A DNA stretch of 64,000 nucleotides, from assembly GCF_000238355.1 (NCBI RefSeq), contig NZ_AHCA01000014.1, forward strand, positions 26,479 through 90,478. Reading direction: 5' to 3'. The translations under genes and the position numbers were made by a program. Shown piece after piece: positions 63,514-64,000 of the stretch. The notes beneath the pieces were generated by a model. It was given only the letters and a program-made list of their open reading frames with translations, ran no database searches and was not told where the DNA came from. The stretch's first letter is position 1. Every line of letters starts with the position of its first letter. Source of the DNA: Pseudoalteromonas haloplanktis ATCC 14393. GTDB lineage: Bacteria; Pseudomonadota; Gammaproteobacteria; Enterobacterales; Alteromonadaceae.

Positions 63514-63541
63514 TTGATCTGTTTTTGGATCGCCCTATAAT
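63514..63541 (+). promoter_or_regulatory. rRNA operon promoter P1
   Basis: -35 TTGATC, 16-base spacer, -10 TATAAT, then GCGACCCC, a stringent-type discriminator. A-rich tract lies just upstream (CTTCAAAAAA). Confidence 0.65.
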
Positions 63542-63650
63542 GCGACCCCACTGAGACGGCAGAGCAGGCAACGCTTAAGCTGCAAGCAAGTCACTTAGTA
63601 AGTCGAGTAAAACTTGAGTTTAGATTTTTTAGAAAGTTTAAAATTAAGTG

Positions 63651-63678
63651 TTGACAAAAAAATAGGAAAGCGTAACAT
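63651..63678 (+). promoter_or_regulatory. rRNA operon promoter P2
   Basis: -35 TTGACA, 16-base spacer, -10 TAACAT, then GCGCAGCCC discriminator. AT-rich UP-like sequence upstream. Confidence 0.65.
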
Positions 63679-63720
63679 GCGCAGCCCTAGCGAGATAAAG
63701 CCAAGCGCTTTAATCGCAAC

Positions 63721-63762
63721 GTTCTTTAACAATATAAAGCAATCATCTGTGTGGGCACTCGT
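63721..63762 (+). promoter_or_regulatory. rRNA leader antitermination region (boxA)
   Basis: GTTCTTTAACAATATAAAGC and CTGTGTGGGCACTCG match the E. coli rrn leader, where boxA (CTTTAACA) recruits Nus factors and the following bases take part in 16S maturation. Confidence 0.75.
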
Positions 63763-63939
63763 ACAGATTGAGTTCTAACAGCAGATTCTAGTTCGCTAGA
63801 TGACGCAAACAAATTTAGAGTCTCAATTGAACTGAGTGACCAACAGCAGTAAATTTATTTATTGCAGCACAGTCAATTCAATATCGAAAGATATTAAATA
63901 ATTCAGAATTCATTGAGCTGTCGAAAGACAAAAAACTTT

Positions 63940-64000
63940 TAATTGAAGAGTTTGATCATGGCTCAGATTGAACGCTGGCGGCAGGCCTAACACATGCAAG
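63940..64000 (+). rRNA. rrs: 16S ribosomal RNA, 5' end (partial)
   Basis: AATTGAAGAGTTTGATCATGGCTCAG... matches the 5' end of bacterial 16S rRNA, including the universal forward primer site, and continues GAACGCTGGCGGCAGGC. The start is set from alignment in memory to E. coli position 1. Truncated by the window end. Confidence 0.97.

Overview
The window looks like a chromosomal segment of a marine gammaproteobacterium of the Alteromonadales, most like Pseudoalteromonas. This rests on gene content and protein style seen here: GH97 and pullulanase with a proteobacterial TonB receptor, TorF-type porin, GlyGly-CTERM-like tail, YbdG, GreB, OmpR/EnvZ and an E. coli-like rRNA leader. It is an inference, as no database was searched. 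The DNA is AT-rich with short intergenic spaces and many clear hairpin terminators. No insertion sequence, prophage, CRISPR array or tRNA was seen.

Layout. 1-4080: the 3' part of a large secreted S8 protease gene, broken by one in-frame TAA. 4222-5801: two tandem paralogous outer-membrane barrels. 5858-9919 (minus): tex, a CBS protein, a small secreted protein and greB. 10116-12137: ompR-envZ. 12189-14231 (minus): GH97 alpha-glucosidase. 14420-17935: cupredoxin-like protein, beta-barrel protein and chemotaxis receptor. 18006-20949: divergent speE and speA. 21013-24090: two acyltransferases and a YbdG-type channel. 24053-27925: chromate transporter, OmpA-like lipoprotein and ABC exporter. 28015-28724: DUF3224 and DUF4177-like proteins, then a probable LysE-family relic. 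29045-36259: starch locus (TonB receptor and pullulanase lipoprotein).

36385-49849: PH-domain protein, DUF4156/DUF3943 pair, a sulfur-stress cassette (DUF2892, rhodanese, BigR-like repressor), a nitroreductase, an ABC ATPase plus a permease fused to an M1 aminopeptidase, DUF5329 and EEP proteins, two Bor-like lipoproteins, an aldo/keto reductase and a TorF porin. 50141-52080 (minus): hypothetical protein, XRE regulator and membrane protein with three operator-like repeats upstream. 52318-54258: AsmA. 54534-63012: spc and alpha ribosomal operons (rplN to rplQ), lacking the S10 operon just upstream. 63013-64000: a long palindromic repeat, tandem rRNA promoters, a boxA leader and the first bases of 16S rRNA.

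How genes work together. The GH97 gene and the distant TonB receptor/pullulanase pair share the 14-base motif TGCATACGTATTCA upstream, suggesting one LacI-type maltodextrin regulon. The ArsR/BigR gene and the DUF2892-rhodanese pair diverge from a region with two ATTAG-N6-CTAAT sites. The XRE regulator and its membrane partner lie below three copies of TGTAACCTNNAGGTATCA. The most unusual items are the protease nonsense codon, the permease-peptidase fusion, the cupredoxin/barrel/chemoreceptor group, the split ribosomal cluster and the palindromic intergenic elements.
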